Source: Caryophanales bacterium UBA2298 (GTDB taxonomy: Bacteria > Bacillota_I > Bacilli_A > Izemoplasmatales > Hujiaoplasmataceae). From it: a stretch of 22,463 nt of DNA. The position numbers and the translations under genes are program-made. Where the stretch lies: NCBI GenBank assembly GCA_002345425.1, contig DDWA01000028.1, forward strand, positions 32,792-55,254, given 5' to 3'. The notes beneath the pieces are model-generated. The model was not told where the DNA came from and did no database searches. It saw nothing but the letters and a program-made list of their open reading frames with translations. Position 1 is the stretch's first letter; each line of letters begins with the position of its first letter. This document shows, one piece after another, positions 7,240-14,661 of this stretch.

Positions 7240-9861
7240 TTATTTCACCTCAAATAAGTTTTTACCACTTGCATAATTGGCTACTAATTTCGTCTTAAAA
7301 TCAACAGCATTTTCCATAGTTTCTTTAGTTATTTTAATAGCTTGATCAAGTTCTTCTGGATAAACGTCCAAGACAACTTCATCATGAATTTGGAGAATTA
7401 TTTGTGATTTTAGATTTGCTTTATCAAAATTCTCTTTAATTTTTACCATCACAATTTTCAATATGTCAGCAGCAGTTCCTTGGATTGGAGCATTCATTGC
7501 AATTCTTTTACCGAATTGTCTTGTCATATAATTTTTTGAATTAATTTCTGGGATAAATGTTTTCCGATTGAATAAGGTTGTCACATAACCATTCTTTTCA
7601 GCAAACGCGATTTGTTTATCCATATAGGTTTTAATTTCTGGATAGGTTTCAAAATAACTATTGATAAATCTTTCAGCTGCTTTAGGAGTTATGTCTAGAT
7701 CTTCTGATAAACCCCATGCGGTTTTACCATAAATAATACTGAAATTAATTGCTTTTGCGATATTTCGTTCATAATCGTTAATTTCATCTTTACCAAATAT
7801 TTTCTTAGCGGTTTCATAATGAATATCTAAATCATTATCAAAAGCAATTTTTAAATTCTTTATTTCCGCGAGTTCGCAAACGACTCTAAGTTCTATTTGA
7901 GAGTAATCAAATGATAAAAGATAATTACCTTCATTCGCAATAAATACTTTGCGAAGTTCCTTACCTTCTTGGGTTTTAACTGGTATATTCTGTAAATTAG
8001 GCTCTTTGGAAGATAATCTACCGGTTTTCGTTAGAGCTTGTTGGTAAATGGTATGTATCTTTGAGTCACCTTTAAGTTTAAGTGCTTCGAGTAAGCCTAT
8101 GTAATAAGTGGAATGTAATTTACTATAAGTTCTATAAGATATAATTTGTTTGATAATTGGGTGAAAATTCTTTAATTTTGTCAAAACTGAAATATCGGTT
8201 GAATAACCGTTTTTTGTTTTCTTATTTGTTGGTAAATTCAATTTATCAAACAAAACTTCACCTAATTGTTTAGGGCTATTGATATTGAACTCAGTTTCAG
8301 CTAAAGCATAGATTTCTTTCTCTAAACTGTGAATATGAGTCTCAAGATTATTGCCGAATTCTTGGAGACGTTTTTCATCAATTAGAATCCCTTTGTATTC
8401 CATTTCCGCTAAAAGGTGAGCTAAAGGAATTTCAATTTGGTTTAACAAATCTGTTTGATTATATTCTTCATTCTTAGCTAAAGCTATCTCTTTTAGGTCT
8501 TTAATGGCTTTTACTTTGGTAATTACATGTTTGATTAATTGCTCTTTTTCAGGCAATGTGAACTTAGTGCCTCTACCAAAAATAAAATCATCAGATATGA
8601 CATCACCATAATCAAGACTCTGAACAACTAAAGAAAAATCATCCTGTTTAATAGCTGGATTTATCAAGTAAGCTGCAAGTAATAAGTCAAATTCACATCC
8701 GTTAAATTCTATATCATCCCACATAAGAGCAACTTTAATCTTCTTTAAATCATAGACATATTTTTTTATATTCTTGTTTTTTAAAAACTCAACAAACTTA
8801 TTTGCTTTTATTGCTATTTCATAAGGTAAATAATATGCTTCCTCAGCAATAATTAAACCAAAGCCAAGTTTTTGATCGATATGGTAGTTATCGCCAAATA
8901 TTTCTAAATGCAAGAAACTATCTTCATATTTTAGATTATTGATTTTTTCAACCGTATCAAGTATGGTTAAATCATTCTTGACAACTGCAGAATCTTTTTT
9001 CAAATTTTTTATAAACGAATTAAAATTCATTTTTTGATAGAATTTTACTAGCTCTTCTTCTTTAAAGCCTTTATATTCGCTTTTTTCAATTTCAATCTTA
9101 TTATCAAAGTCAGTTGAAATAGTCGCTAATTTTTTTGAGAAGAACGCAATATCTTTATTATCCACTAATTTATCTCTTAACTTACCTTTAATCTCGTCAA
9201 CTTTATCATAAAGGTTTTCAATCGTTTCATATTCACTTAAAAGCTTAACAGCCGTCTTGTCTCCAATTCCTGGTATACCGGGAATATTATCAGAAGCATC
9301 ACCAACTAAAGCTTTATAATCGATAACCTGTGTAGTCTTAAATCCCAATTTTTCTTCAACGTATTCAGGTGTATAGATTTCTACTTCTTTTAGTCCTTTT
9401 CGAGAAATTAATTGATTGACATTTTTATCTAATAATTGAACCAAATCATGATCATTAGAATAAATAGTTATTTCATCAAATTGGTCTTTAAAATGTGTTG
9501 CAACATAACCGATGATATCATCAGCTTCGTAATACTGTTGCTGATAATAATATACTCCTAAGGCATCCAAATATTCTTGCATGTAAGGAAATTGTTCTTT
9601 CAATTCTTCAGGTGTATCTTTTCTAGTTCCTTTGTATTCTTCATATATTTCATGTCGATGAGTTTTTCCATCTGTGTCTAAAGCAACAAGGATGTGAGTA
9701 TAACCATTTTCTATAAGTTTAGTCATAGCATGAGCAAAACCGAAGATACCATTTGTATATAAACCATCTTTTGTCTGCATAAGATTACCAGTATATGCAG
9801 TAGCGTAATAAGAACGAAATAATAAATTACTAGCATCAATTAATAGTAGATTTTTCTTCAT
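7240..9861 (-). CDS. polA: DNA polymerase I with inactive proofreading domain
   Basis: This 873-residue polymerase fills gaps in repair and removes Okazaki primers. The N-terminal 5' nuclease (about 1-290) keeps its acidic metal sites: LIDASNLLF, YYEADDIIGY, SNDHDL and the GDASDNIPGIPGIG helix-hairpin-helix. The middle 3'-5' exonuclease-like domain (about 295-465) is degenerate: the first exonuclease motif, normally DxE, reads LHLEIFG, and the segment normally ending in Asp reads YDLKKIK. Proofreading is therefore probably absent, as in Bacillus and Thermus Pol I. The polymerase domain has motif A with D652 (DYSQIELRVV), motif B (RNIAKAINFSIIYG) and motif C (H826-D827-E in QIHDEVVL). The start ATG follows AGAGGTGA. 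First gene of the operon. Confidence 0.97.
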   Translation of the reverse strand: MKKNLLLIDASNLLFRSYYATAYTGNLMQTKDGLYTNGIFGFAHAMTKLIENGYTHILVALDTDGKTHRHEIYEEYKGTRKDTPEELKEQFPYMQEYLDALGVYYYQQQYYEADDIIGYVATHFKDQFDEITIYSNDHDLVQLLDKNVNQLISRKGLKEVEIYTPEYVEEKLGFKTTQVIDYKALVGDASDNIPGIPGIGDKTAVKLLSEYETIENLYDKVDEIKGKLRDKLVDNKDIAFFSKKLATISTDFDNKIEIEKSEYKGFKEEELVKFYQKMNFNSFIKNLKKDSAVVKNDLTILDTVEKINNLKYEDSFLHLEIFGDNYHIDQKLGFGLIIAEEAYYLPYEIAIKANKFVEFLKNKNIKKYVYDLKKIKVALMWDDIEFNGCEFDLLLAAYLINPAIKQDDFSLVVQSLDYGDVISDDFIFGRGTKFTLPEKEQLIKHVITKVKAIKDLKEIALAKNEEYNQTDLLNQIEIPLAHLLAEMEYKGILIDEKRLQEFGNNLETHIHSLEKEIYALAETEFNINSPKQLGEVLFDKLNLPTNKKTKNGYSTDISVLTKLKNFHPIIKQIISYRTYSKLHSTYYIGLLEALKLKGDSKIHTIYQQALTKTGRLSSKEPNLQNIPVKTQEGKELRKVFIANEGNYLLSFDYSQIELRVVCELAEIKNLKIAFDNDLDIHYETAKKIFGKDEINDYERNIAKAINFSIIYGKTAWGLSEDLDITPKAAERFINSYFETYPEIKTYMDKQIAFAEKNGYVTTLFNRKTFIPEINSKNYMTRQFGKRIAMNAPIQGTAADILKIVMVKIKENFDKANLKSQIILQIHDEVVLDVYPEELDQAIKITKETMENAVDFKTKLVANYASGKNLFEVK

Positions 9862-9888
9862 AGGGTCACCTCTAGTTTCTTGTGTTTT

Positions 9889-9897
9889 ATTTTACCA
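9889..9897 (-). promoter_or_regulatory. Candidate promoter of the polA operon (extended -10)
   Basis: The minus strand reads TGGTAAAAT, an extended -10 element, about 28 bp ahead of the polA ATG and right after the coaX terminator. No good -35 is visible at 16-18 bp, because that position falls inside the terminator arm. Confidence 0.55.
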
Positions 9898-9908
9898 TAT
9901 TTAACAAA

Positions 9909-9932
9909 AAAATGCACTTAGCAGTGCATTTT
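9909..9932 (-). terminator. Terminator of the pepV-coaX operon
   Basis: A perfect 10-bp stem, AAAATGCACT/AGTGCATTTT, with a four-base loop GCTA and a TTTTTTTG tract begins a few bases after the coaX stop. It separates this operon from polA. Confidence 0.92.
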
Positions 9933-9936
9933 CATC

Positions 9937-10686
9937 TTATCTTTTATTCTTCTTCAAAATTAACAATAATCCTTTCAAGATTAATGCTTCATCTTTAATC
10001 AGTTCTTCTTGACAGTAAGGGAAAATTATCTTGGCGTGACCGCCAGTTATTATGACTTTGAGGTCAGGGTGATTCGTTTCTTCTTTAATTCTTTTGATTA
10101 AACCATCAATCATTGATGCATGCCCGAAAACTAGACCAGACTTTATACAATCAACTGAATTGGTTCCAAGGACCTTTTTCGGCGCTTGCAATTCTACTTG
10201 AGGTAAAAGTGATGTCTGAGAAACCAAAGCATTTTTGCTGGTTGTGAGTCCTGTCGCAATTACTACACCTTTTAAGATCTTATTTTCTATATAAGAAAAG
10301 GTTGTAGCTGTTCCTAAATCGATTATAAGACAGGTTTCTCCGTATAGTGATGTTGCGGCCACACTATTACCGATAAGGTCCGCACCGACTTCTTTAGGGT
10401 TATCAGAATTGATTTTGATACCAGTTTTAACACCAGTCCCAACAAATAATACCTCTAGTGCAAATCTATTCAAGAAATAATCACGAAAAACTTCATTTAG
10501 CTCAGGAACAACTGATGAAATGATTGCTTCTTCACACTCATTGATAAAACCATTTAAGATAAGAGTGTACTCATCTGAAGATTTATTCTTTTCGGTATTA
10601 ATTCGATAAATCTTATCAATGTTTTCTCCTGTTTTAGATAAACCGATGGCAATAGTTGTGTTACCGATATCAATCGTTACTTTCAT
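9937..10686 (-). CDS. coaX: Type III pantothenate kinase
   Basis: This 249-residue ASKHA-fold enzyme phosphorylates pantothenate, the first step of CoA synthesis. The N-terminal nucleotide-binding loop is IDIGNTTIAIGL, and the phosphate-2 motif is IIDLGTATTF. The pantothenate-binding segment VGADLIGNSVAA corresponds to the usual GADRxxN but has Leu in place of Arg. ATG at 10684-10686 is chosen over a GTG 12 bases upstream because that GTG is part of the ribosome binding site AAAGGTGG. The gene overlaps the end of the ECF transporter gene by 17 bp, tying kinase and probable transporter translation together. A strong terminator follows. Confidence 0.93.
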   Translation of the reverse strand: MKVTIDIGNTTIAIGLSKTGENIDKIYRINTEKNKSSDEYTLILNGFINECEEAIISSVVPELNEVFRDYFLNRFALEVLFVGTGVKTGIKINSDNPKEVGADLIGNSVAATSLYGETCLIIDLGTATTFSYIENKILKGVVIATGLTTSKNALVSQTSLLPQVELQAPKKVLGTNSVDCIKSGLVFGHASMIDGLIKRIKEETNHPDLKVIITGGHAKIIFPYCQEELIKDEALILKGLLLILKKNKR

Positions 10687-11371
10687 TATAGATTCCACCT
10701 TTATAGAATGACTGATTGTGTTCTAGATAAGCAATTAGTCTATCTGCTAGTATTGATCCGATAACAGTCGCCAATAAAGCTTCTATTAAACCATTAAAAG
10801 TTAGAATACCAAATAAAGTCTTCATAATTGCATTAAAAGACTGGGTGCTTTCTAAAAAAGCAATTTGATCAGCGCCATTTGACGCTTTTAAAACGCCTTC
10901 ATACAAACTAGGCATTTCAAAAACTAAAGGGAATCCTGTAGCTAACATAGGTAGAACTAATAATGTATGTATTAATGAGGCAGTAAAGAAACCAAACGCC
11001 AAGGACAAAATTCTTTTTTTAATTAATTTATGGTATAAATTGAAAATGTCATAAATTAAGAAACCAAATATGACCCTTGGGAGAATTGATATCCACGGAA
11101 GGATAAACAAAAAATCAATTCCTCCATTCATTGAACCTCTAATTAAAGAGGTGATTCCAAAAGTTAAACCTAAAATTATTCCAGCTTTTCTTCCCAAAGT
11201 GATAGCACCAATAATTACCGGTATCGGTATTATTGTGAATGCAACACTGCTTACGGTTATGTAACCTAGCATTGGCACCATTCCCATAACAATTACTATA
11301 GCAATAAACATTGATAAAATTGACCATTCTCTAATTTTTTCGCGATTAGATAACGCTGTTTTTTCTTTCAT
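10670..11371 (-). CDS. ECF transporter S component, probably pantothenate-specific (PanT-like)
   Basis: This 233-residue, very hydrophobic protein has about six predicted membrane helices and features of the ECF_trnsprt family: an early small-residue helix (IAIVIVMGMVPMLG), the IIPIPVIIGAITLGRKAGIILGL region, and GILTFNGLIEALLATVIG near the end. S components bind one vitamin and share a common EcfA/EcfT energising module, which is not in this window. Its 17-bp overlap with coaX suggests pantothenate as substrate; this is inference from context, not from specificity residues I can read. Two starts are possible: ATG at 11371 behind GAAAGGA (chosen), or GTG at 11392 behind AGGAG, adding seven residues. 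The gene ends with UGA. Confidence 0.85.
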   Translation of the reverse strand: MKEKTALSNREKIREWSILSMFIAIVIVMGMVPMLGYITVSSVAFTIIPIPVIIGAITLGRKAGIILGLTFGITSLIRGSMNGGIDFLFILPWISILPRVIFGFLIYDIFNLYHKLIKKRILSLAFGFFTASLIHTLLVLPMLATGFPLVFEMPSLYEGVLKASNGADQIAFLESTQSFNAIMKTLFGILTFNGLIEALLATVIGSILADRLIAYLEHNQSFYKGGIYNESND

Positions 11372-11425
11372 TTTTTTTCCTTTCCAAGCCACTTTCGGTG
11401 GTCTCCTAAGTAAAATTTAATTTTT

Positions 11426-12490
11426 TTATACGTTCTTTTTAATCTCTTTTATTTTATTATAATCTATTTCTTTCAACATTGCTAGGATTTGTGCTTTAAC
11501 TGCTTCATAATCATCTTTATGAATCATAGAAGTAGTGGAATGAATGTAGCGAGAAGGCATTCCTATCGTACAAACTAATACTCCTTCGCGAGATAATTGC
11601 ACTGCTGCTGCATCAGTTCCACCTAAAGAATTGTAATATTGATGTTTTATGTTATTTTTTTCAGCAACTTCTTCAATAAACTTTTTCATGCCTTGATGAA
11701 GCAAAGCTCTAGGATCATAAAATCTTACCATAAATCCTGCGCCTAAATTTCCGCTTACTTCACTTTGTTCAAATGTGTCTGAACAAGGTGAGCAATCAAC
11801 GGCAATAAAAAGATCGGGTTTTATTTTAAAAGATGATGTGGTAGCTCCTCTTAAACCAACTTCTTCTTGAACATTAGCTCCTGCAAATAAACGACATTTC
11901 AAATCACTTTTATTAACAGATTCAAGAATGTCAATAGCCATAGCACTACCAAAACGGTTATCCCAAGCTTTAGAAAAAATCTTTTTACCATCTTTTGATT
12001 CTTTATAAACATTTTCAAAAACAACCTGTTGACCGATTCTAATTCCTAATTCTTTAGCGTGTTCATAATTATCAGCGCCTATATCTAGAAAAAAATCATC
12101 AAAACTTGAAACCTGTGCAGTTTTACCATCTCTTAAAAGATGTGGTGGCTTGGCTCCAATTACTCCAGGAACAAATGTACCATCATCAATCACGACATTC
12201 ATATTTTGAGATATTGCCACAACAGGATTAATTCCGCCAATTGATAGAAGTTTTATTAATCCATTTTTAGTTATTTCTTTAACCATCGCTCCAACTTCAT
12301 CCATATGTCCTGCAATCATTACAGTTGGTCCATCATAATCTAAATTGATTCCTCCAAAAATTGATCCTAAATTGTCTTCTACAACTTCTTCACTCAGTTT
12401 TTCCAGATGGGATCTCATATAGTTCCTAACAAACTTCTCTTGCCCTGAAATCCCTGGCAAGTTAACTAAATCTTTGTAATATTTTTTCAT
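11426..12490 (-). CDS. M42 family metallo-aminopeptidase
   Basis: This 354-residue dinuclear metal aminopeptidase belongs to the family of glutamyl aminopeptidase PepA, FrvX and YsdC. The predicted metal and catalytic residues are present in order: H62 and D64 (GHMDEVG), D177 (KAWDNRFG), E209/E210 (QEEVGLRG), D232 (VDCSP) and H317 (YIHS). Such enzymes form large tetrahedral dodecamers that trim short peptides in the cytoplasm. The ATG lies inside the end of trmB (29-bp overlap), with AAGGAG six bases before it. Substrate preference cannot be read from sequence. Together with pepV it suggests that the operon serves peptide turnover. Confidence 0.93.
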   Translation of the reverse strand: MKKYYKDLVNLPGISGQEKFVRNYMRSHLEKLSEEVVEDNLGSIFGGINLDYDGPTVMIAGHMDEVGAMVKEITKNGLIKLLSIGGINPVVAISQNMNVVIDDGTFVPGVIGAKPPHLLRDGKTAQVSSFDDFFLDIGADNYEHAKELGIRIGQQVVFENVYKESKDGKKIFSKAWDNRFGSAMAIDILESVNKSDLKCRLFAGANVQEEVGLRGATTSSFKIKPDLFIAVDCSPCSDTFEQSEVSGNLGAGFMVRFYDPRALLHQGMKKFIEEVAEKNNIKHQYYNSLGGTDAAAVQLSREGVLVCTIGMPSRYIHSTTSMIHKDDYEAVKAQILAMLKEIDYNKIKEIKKNV

Positions 12491-13139
12491 TCAATTCTCC
12501 TTTAAGTTTAGCCCTAATAAAGTAAATAGGTTTATTCAATTTTATGAACTTTATTTCAAACTCAGTTTGAACGTTGTCTTCAGGTAAATTTTGATATAAA
12601 TCCAAGATTATTTTCTCTATTTCAAAATTTATATCATCATTTAACATCATCATCGAATATTCAAATAAATCATAGTTATCTGTCTTAAGATGGATGTGTC
12701 CATTAATCTTTAATATCTTTGTATAACTACATAAAAAGTTAGGACTAGTTAAACGGCGTTTAGCTTGCCTTTTTTTAGGCCAAGGATCAGAAAAATTCAA
12801 GTAAATGTTGTTAATTTCGTTATCTTTAAAAACTTCATCAATATGCTGAGCATCAAATCTTATCAAACGCAGATTTTTCAAAGGATCAACAAGCGCTTTT
12901 TCCAAAGCTCTAACGATAACCGAATCAAATTTTTCTACTCCAATAAAATTTATATTAGGATTATTCTCAGCTTTTTCATAAATAAATTTACCCTTGCCTG
13001 AACCGATTTCTAAATCTATATTATTCTCATTACCAAAAACATCACGCCACTTACCAGCGTGTGTTTTGGGGTGTTCTACAACAATATTTGGATAAGATTC
13101 AAGTAATTCCTTAGCATATTTAACATTTCGTAACCGCAT
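12462..13139 (-). CDS. trmB: tRNA (guanine-N7-)-methyltransferase
   Basis: This 225-residue SAM-dependent enzyme forms m7G46 in the tRNA variable loop. It shows the N-terminal HPKTHAGKWRDVFG block, the SAM loop LEIGSGKGKFI, the VEKFDSVIVRA acidic strand, and the signature NFSDPWPKKRQAKRRL, followed by LKTDNYDLFEY. The frame is open upstream to a TTG, but the ATG at 13137-13139 is chosen because the family starts with MRLRNVKYA and AGGAG lies ten bases before it. The gene begins 4 nt after the pepV stop and overlaps the aminopeptidase gene by 29 bp in another frame. The trmB-pepV neighbourhood is seen in Bacillota, so this is an inherited arrangement. Confidence 0.94.
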   Translation of the reverse strand: MRLRNVKYAKELLESYPNIVVEHPKTHAGKWRDVFGNENNIDLEIGSGKGKFIYEKAENNPNINFIGVEKFDSVIVRALEKALVDPLKNLRLIRFDAQHIDEVFKDNEINNIYLNFSDPWPKKRQAKRRLTSPNFLCSYTKILKINGHIHLKTDNYDLFEYSMMMLNDDINFEIEKIILDLYQNLPEDNVQTEFEIKFIKLNKPIYFIRAKLKGELNEKILQRFS

Positions 13140-13143
13140 TAAA

Positions 13144-14496
13144 TCATTCTCCTGCCAACATAACAATACTTTCCGCATAAATACTAGCCGCAATAATCAT
13201 ATCCTTGATTACAAGATATTCATTGGGCTGATGAGCTAAATCTTCATTACCTGGTAAATTTGGTCCAAATGCAACAGCTTTCTTTAATATTCTTGCATAT
13301 GTTCCTCCACCGATACTCATTATTTTAGTATCATGATCACCAGTATATTTCGAATATGCTTCATGTAAAGATTTCACTAATTCATCATCTGGTGATATGT
13401 AATGAGGTACAGAATTGCCAACTAATTTATATGTAAGTTTAAATTCTTCAGCAGCTTTAATAATTTTCTTTTCGCCTTTTGCAAAATCGTAATTTCTTGG
13501 ATAGCGGATATTAACACCAATTTTAGCAGATTTACCATCGTAATGAATGAACCCGGTATTAACAGTAAGTTCTTTCATTTCGCGATCGAAAATTTCGATA
13601 TCTAGTTTTTTCCCTAAATGATCTGCATTTAAATATTTATCGATAAATTGAATTAATGGATTTTTTGTATGTTGTTTTAAGAAATTAACCATTAAATAGA
13701 TAGCATTGTTACCAAGATGTGGCCAAGCTGCATGCGCATTCTTACCAAAAACTGTATAGGTATCATTATTAACTCTACCATGTGTTTTGGTATCTTGCAG
13801 ATATTGAATAAATTCCTTTTGTTTATTCTTCTTCAAGACTACAACACATTCATCAGGAACTACATTATATCTTTCTCCAGCTTCAAGAGATTTGATTAAA
13901 TCATCTTCTGTTTCACCTTCAAGATTAAAACTATAGATTCCTTTTTCAGCATAAATCAAAGGAAATTCAGCATCCGGAGCAAAACCAATATCTGGCATTT
14001 TTTCTGATTCCAAGTATCTCTTAATTCCTCTCATGCCACTTTCTTCATCTGTTCCAAGAATTAGCCTAACTGTTTTGTTTAACTTAATTCCATGATCCTT
14101 AACCATTTTCATAGCAATATAAGCTGCAATTGTTGGACCTTTATCGTCCATTGCACCTCTTGCGTAGATTTTTCCATTAGCTTCATAGGCTGAAAATGGT
14201 AAATTATGCCACTTTCCTCCGGCAGGAACAACATCAAGATGTCCTAAGATTCCCAAGACTTCTTCGCCTTTACCCATTTCGATATGTCCAGCATAATTAT
14301 CAACATTCTTAACAGAAAAGCCATCTTTTTCTCCTGTTTTTAGCATAAAATCTAAAGCTTTTTTTATGTCTTTACCAAAGGGAGCGGTTTTGTTTTCCGG
14401 ATCATATTCCTCTAAAACAGTTGGGATTTTTAATAACTTTTTTACTAAATCAATATATTCTTCTTCATATTCTTTTGCAATATCAAACCAATTCAT
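13144..14496 (-). CDS. pepV: Dipeptidase PepV (M20 family)
   Basis: This 450-residue dizinc peptidase releases amino acids from dipeptides in the cytoplasm. Conserved residues of M20 PepV are visible: H86 and D88 (GHLDVVPAG), the bridging Asp in ARGAMDDKG (D117/D118), E151/E152 in GTDEESGMRG, D175 in APDAEFP, and H422 in EDLAHQPNEY near the end. The long insert between about 190 and 330, with NAHAAWPHLGNNA, is the lid/dimerisation-like region of PepV. The start ATG follows GGAAGTGAG. It is the first gene of its operon, divergent from the P1B ATPase. The stop is UGA, partly within the ribosome binding region of trmB. Confidence 0.95.
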   Translation of the reverse strand: MNWFDIAKEYEEEYIDLVKKLLKIPTVLEEYDPENKTAPFGKDIKKALDFMLKTGEKDGFSVKNVDNYAGHIEMGKGEEVLGILGHLDVVPAGGKWHNLPFSAYEANGKIYARGAMDDKGPTIAAYIAMKMVKDHGIKLNKTVRLILGTDEESGMRGIKRYLESEKMPDIGFAPDAEFPLIYAEKGIYSFNLEGETEDDLIKSLEAGERYNVVPDECVVVLKKNKQKEFIQYLQDTKTHGRVNNDTYTVFGKNAHAAWPHLGNNAIYLMVNFLKQHTKNPLIQFIDKYLNADHLGKKLDIEIFDREMKELTVNTGFIHYDGKSAKIGVNIRYPRNYDFAKGEKKIIKAAEEFKLTYKLVGNSVPHYISPDDELVKSLHEAYSKYTGDHDTKIMSIGGGTYARILKKAVAFGPNLPGNEDLAHQPNEYLVIKDMIIAASIYAESIVMLAGE

Positions 14497-14519
14497 TTAT
14501 CTCACTTCCTTCCTTTACT

Positions 14520-14547
14520 ATTTTATCACATTGATATATATTTTCAA
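14520..14547 (-). promoter_or_regulatory. Promoter of the pepV operon
   Basis: The minus strand shows -35 TTGAAA (14542-14547), a 16-bp spacer, and an extended -10 TGATAAAAT whose hexamer is at 14520-14525. The start would be near 14513, giving a short leader. The 15-bp palindrome lies directly upstream of the -35. Confidence 0.65.
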
Positions 14548-14549
14548 AG

Positions 14550-14564
14550 ATTATGAGTCATAAT
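14550..14564. promoter_or_regulatory. Candidate operator: 15-bp perfect palindrome between pepV and the metal ATPase
   Basis: ATTATGA-G-TCATAAT is a perfect 7-1-7 inverted repeat. It adjoins the pepV -35 and lies about 20 bp upstream of the ATPase -35, so it could act on either gene. The 7-1-7 geometry is that of Fur-superfamily boxes, but the sequence is not a known Fur, Zur or PerR box that I recognise. The role is unproven. Confidence 0.4.
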
Positions 14565-14568
14565 TGCA

Positions 14569-14622
14569 ATAATAATATATCTATTTGACTTTAAGCGAAG
14601 ATAAAGTATAATATATTATTAT
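14569..14622. repeat. 12-bp inverted repeat bracketing the metal ATPase promoter
   Basis: ATAATAATATAT (14569-14580) is repeated exactly inverted as ATATATTATTAT (14611-14622), with 30 bp between. The arms sit just before the -35 and over the end of the -10, a geometry suited to a repressor, but AT-only arms in an AT-rich region can arise by chance. Confidence 0.35.
14585..14612 (+). promoter_or_regulatory. Promoter of the P1B-type metal ATPase gene
   Basis: TTGACT (14585-14590), a 16-bp spacer and TATAAT (14607-14612) give a strong vegetative-type promoter starting near 14619, about 43 bases ahead of the ATG. Confidence 0.8.
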
Positions 14623-14661
14623 GATATTAATCTTTAAATAAGAAATTGCAGGTTATGTATA

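Noticed and set aside
11372..11425. Riboswitch upstream of the ECF transporter gene
   Set aside because: Only about 54 bases separate it from the peptidase gene. I see a 4-bp hairpin but none of the conserved features of preQ1, THF, TPP, FMN or cobalamin riboswitches.
13140..13193. TTG start extending TrmB by 18 residues into pepV
   Set aside because: No ribosome binding site lies before it, while AGGAG precedes the ATG at the conserved MRLRN start.
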